A model generated the notes under the pieces. That model made no database searches. It had not been told where the DNA came from and saw nothing but the letters and a program-made list of their open reading frames with translations. Below, piece by piece: positions 19,942 through 20,407 of a stretch of DNA of 20,407 nt. The position numbers and the translations under genes were made by a program. Source of the DNA: a virus; IMG/VR virus record IMGVR_UViG_3300030329_001304, positions 1-20,407 of that record. One strand, given 5' to 3'. Each line of letters starts with the position of its first letter. Position 1 is the first letter of the stretch.

Positions 19942-20407
19942 ATGACAACAGTAACTGTTTGGGGTGGAAGTTCGAGCACCGATTGGCACACAGCAGCTAA
20001 TTGGACTAATGGAGTTCCAACAACTTCTTTAATCGCATCTATTCCAAGTGCTCCAAGCAATCAACCAAATATGAGTAGTGATGGAACAGCTCACGCTCTT
20101 CAGTTAGATTCAGGGGCTACCTTAACAGGTGGAAGTAACATTACATTATATATTACAGGTGAGAGTGCAGGAGAAACAGATGCACCACCTAACGGTATGG
20201 CGGTTAATTTAGATGGAGCCATTTCAGGGGAATTAAGCCTTAATATTACAACAAATGCAACAACAAGTGTAGATTTAAACCCCACCAGTGGTGATGTTCA
20301 TGATTTAACACTTGCTAGTACTGGAACTAGTTTGATAATTAATTCTGAAAATACATGTACATTAACTGGTGACCTCACAATTACAAAAGGAAAATTTAAT
20401 GCAAACA
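19942..20407 (+). CDS. Adhesin-like beta protein, 3'-truncated by window
   Basis: Open from ATG 19942 to the window edge (155 residues seen). It begins MTTVTVWGGSSSTDWHTAAN and continues NWTNGVP, the 'W-x-G ... W-x-x-x-x-N-W-x-x-G-x-P' opening seen in large autotransporter-like and adhesin beta-helix proteins. The rest is Thr/Ser/Asn-rich short strands (ATLTGGSNITLYITG, LTLASTGTSLIINSE) typical of a right-handed beta helix. Several N-x-S/T sequons are present (NWT, NMS, NIT twice, NAT). The start has no strong SD (ataagtag) and lies 4 bases after the previous stop, so translation is probably coupled. Likely a surface or host-binding protein; the full length and C-terminus are not visible. Confidence 0.65.
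   Translation, partial: MTTVTVWGGSSSTDWHTAANWTNGVPTTSLIASIPSAPSNQPNMSSDGTAHALQLDSGATLTGGSNITLYITGESAGETDAPPNGMAVNLDGAISGELSLNITTNATTSVDLNPTSGDVHDLTLASTGTSLIINSENTCTLTGDLTITKGKFNAN

Overview
This window is part of the genome of a tailed double-stranded DNA virus (Caudoviricetes, HK97-type head), most likely infecting an archaeon and probably marine. The virus call rests on a recognisable head module in standard order: candidate small terminase, large terminase, portal, S78-type prohead protease fused to a scaffold-like coiled coil, decoration protein, major capsid protein. The archaeal call rests on four intergenic promoters with a TTTATATA TATA box. In two of them the start codon lies 23-27 bases after the box with no Shine-Dalgarno (SD) sequence, as in leaderless archaeal transcripts, while genes inside the operons have good SD motifs. 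Glycine/cysteine 'GCMD...NY...GSC' repeats, many N-glycosylation sequons, AT-rich DNA and fibre repeats familiar from marine metaviromes fit a virus of marine archaea (Poseidoniales/MGII 'magrovirus'-like, or a Nitrososphaerota virus). The sequence alone does not decide between these hosts.

Layout, all on the + strand. (1) 2-577: the end of a Cas4/RecB-like PD-(D/E)XK nuclease, the edge of a replication/recombination module. (2) 615-2685: a tightly coupled operon of five small or membrane proteins: a sequon-rich single-pass surface protein, a 41-aa acidic peptide, a three-helix membrane protein with a possible internal start, a 52-aa protein with cysteine triplets, and an 87-aa unknown. (3) 2691-5210: a second promoter with an inverted repeat, then a predicted RNA hairpin domain at the predicted transcript 5' end, a small N-glycosylated membrane protein, the candidate small terminase and the large terminase. 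(4) 5209-9364: a third promoter driving portal, protease-scaffold, decoration and capsid genes. (5) 9365-19483: a short structured leader, then two giant fibre-like proteins (1633 and 1714 aa) in overlapping frames. The second carries about 66 copies of an N[TV]AIG-type solenoid repeat. (6) 19483-20407: a fourth promoter, a nine-codon upstream ORF, a 123-aa beta-rich protein, and the start of an adhesin-like beta protein that runs off the window.

Terminase, portal, protease-scaffold, decoration and capsid proteins build and fill the head. The fibres and small beta proteins are probably host-binding structures, and the membrane proteins at 615-3254 may act in the host envelope or virion surface. 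No tail tube, tape measure, baseplate, lysin, integrase, tRNA or CRISPR array was recognised. The most unusual points are the hairpin leader at 2727-2787, a recurring R[ES]F[AG] motif in the protease-scaffold protein that could mark self-cleavage sites, nested start sites, and two related promoter pairs.
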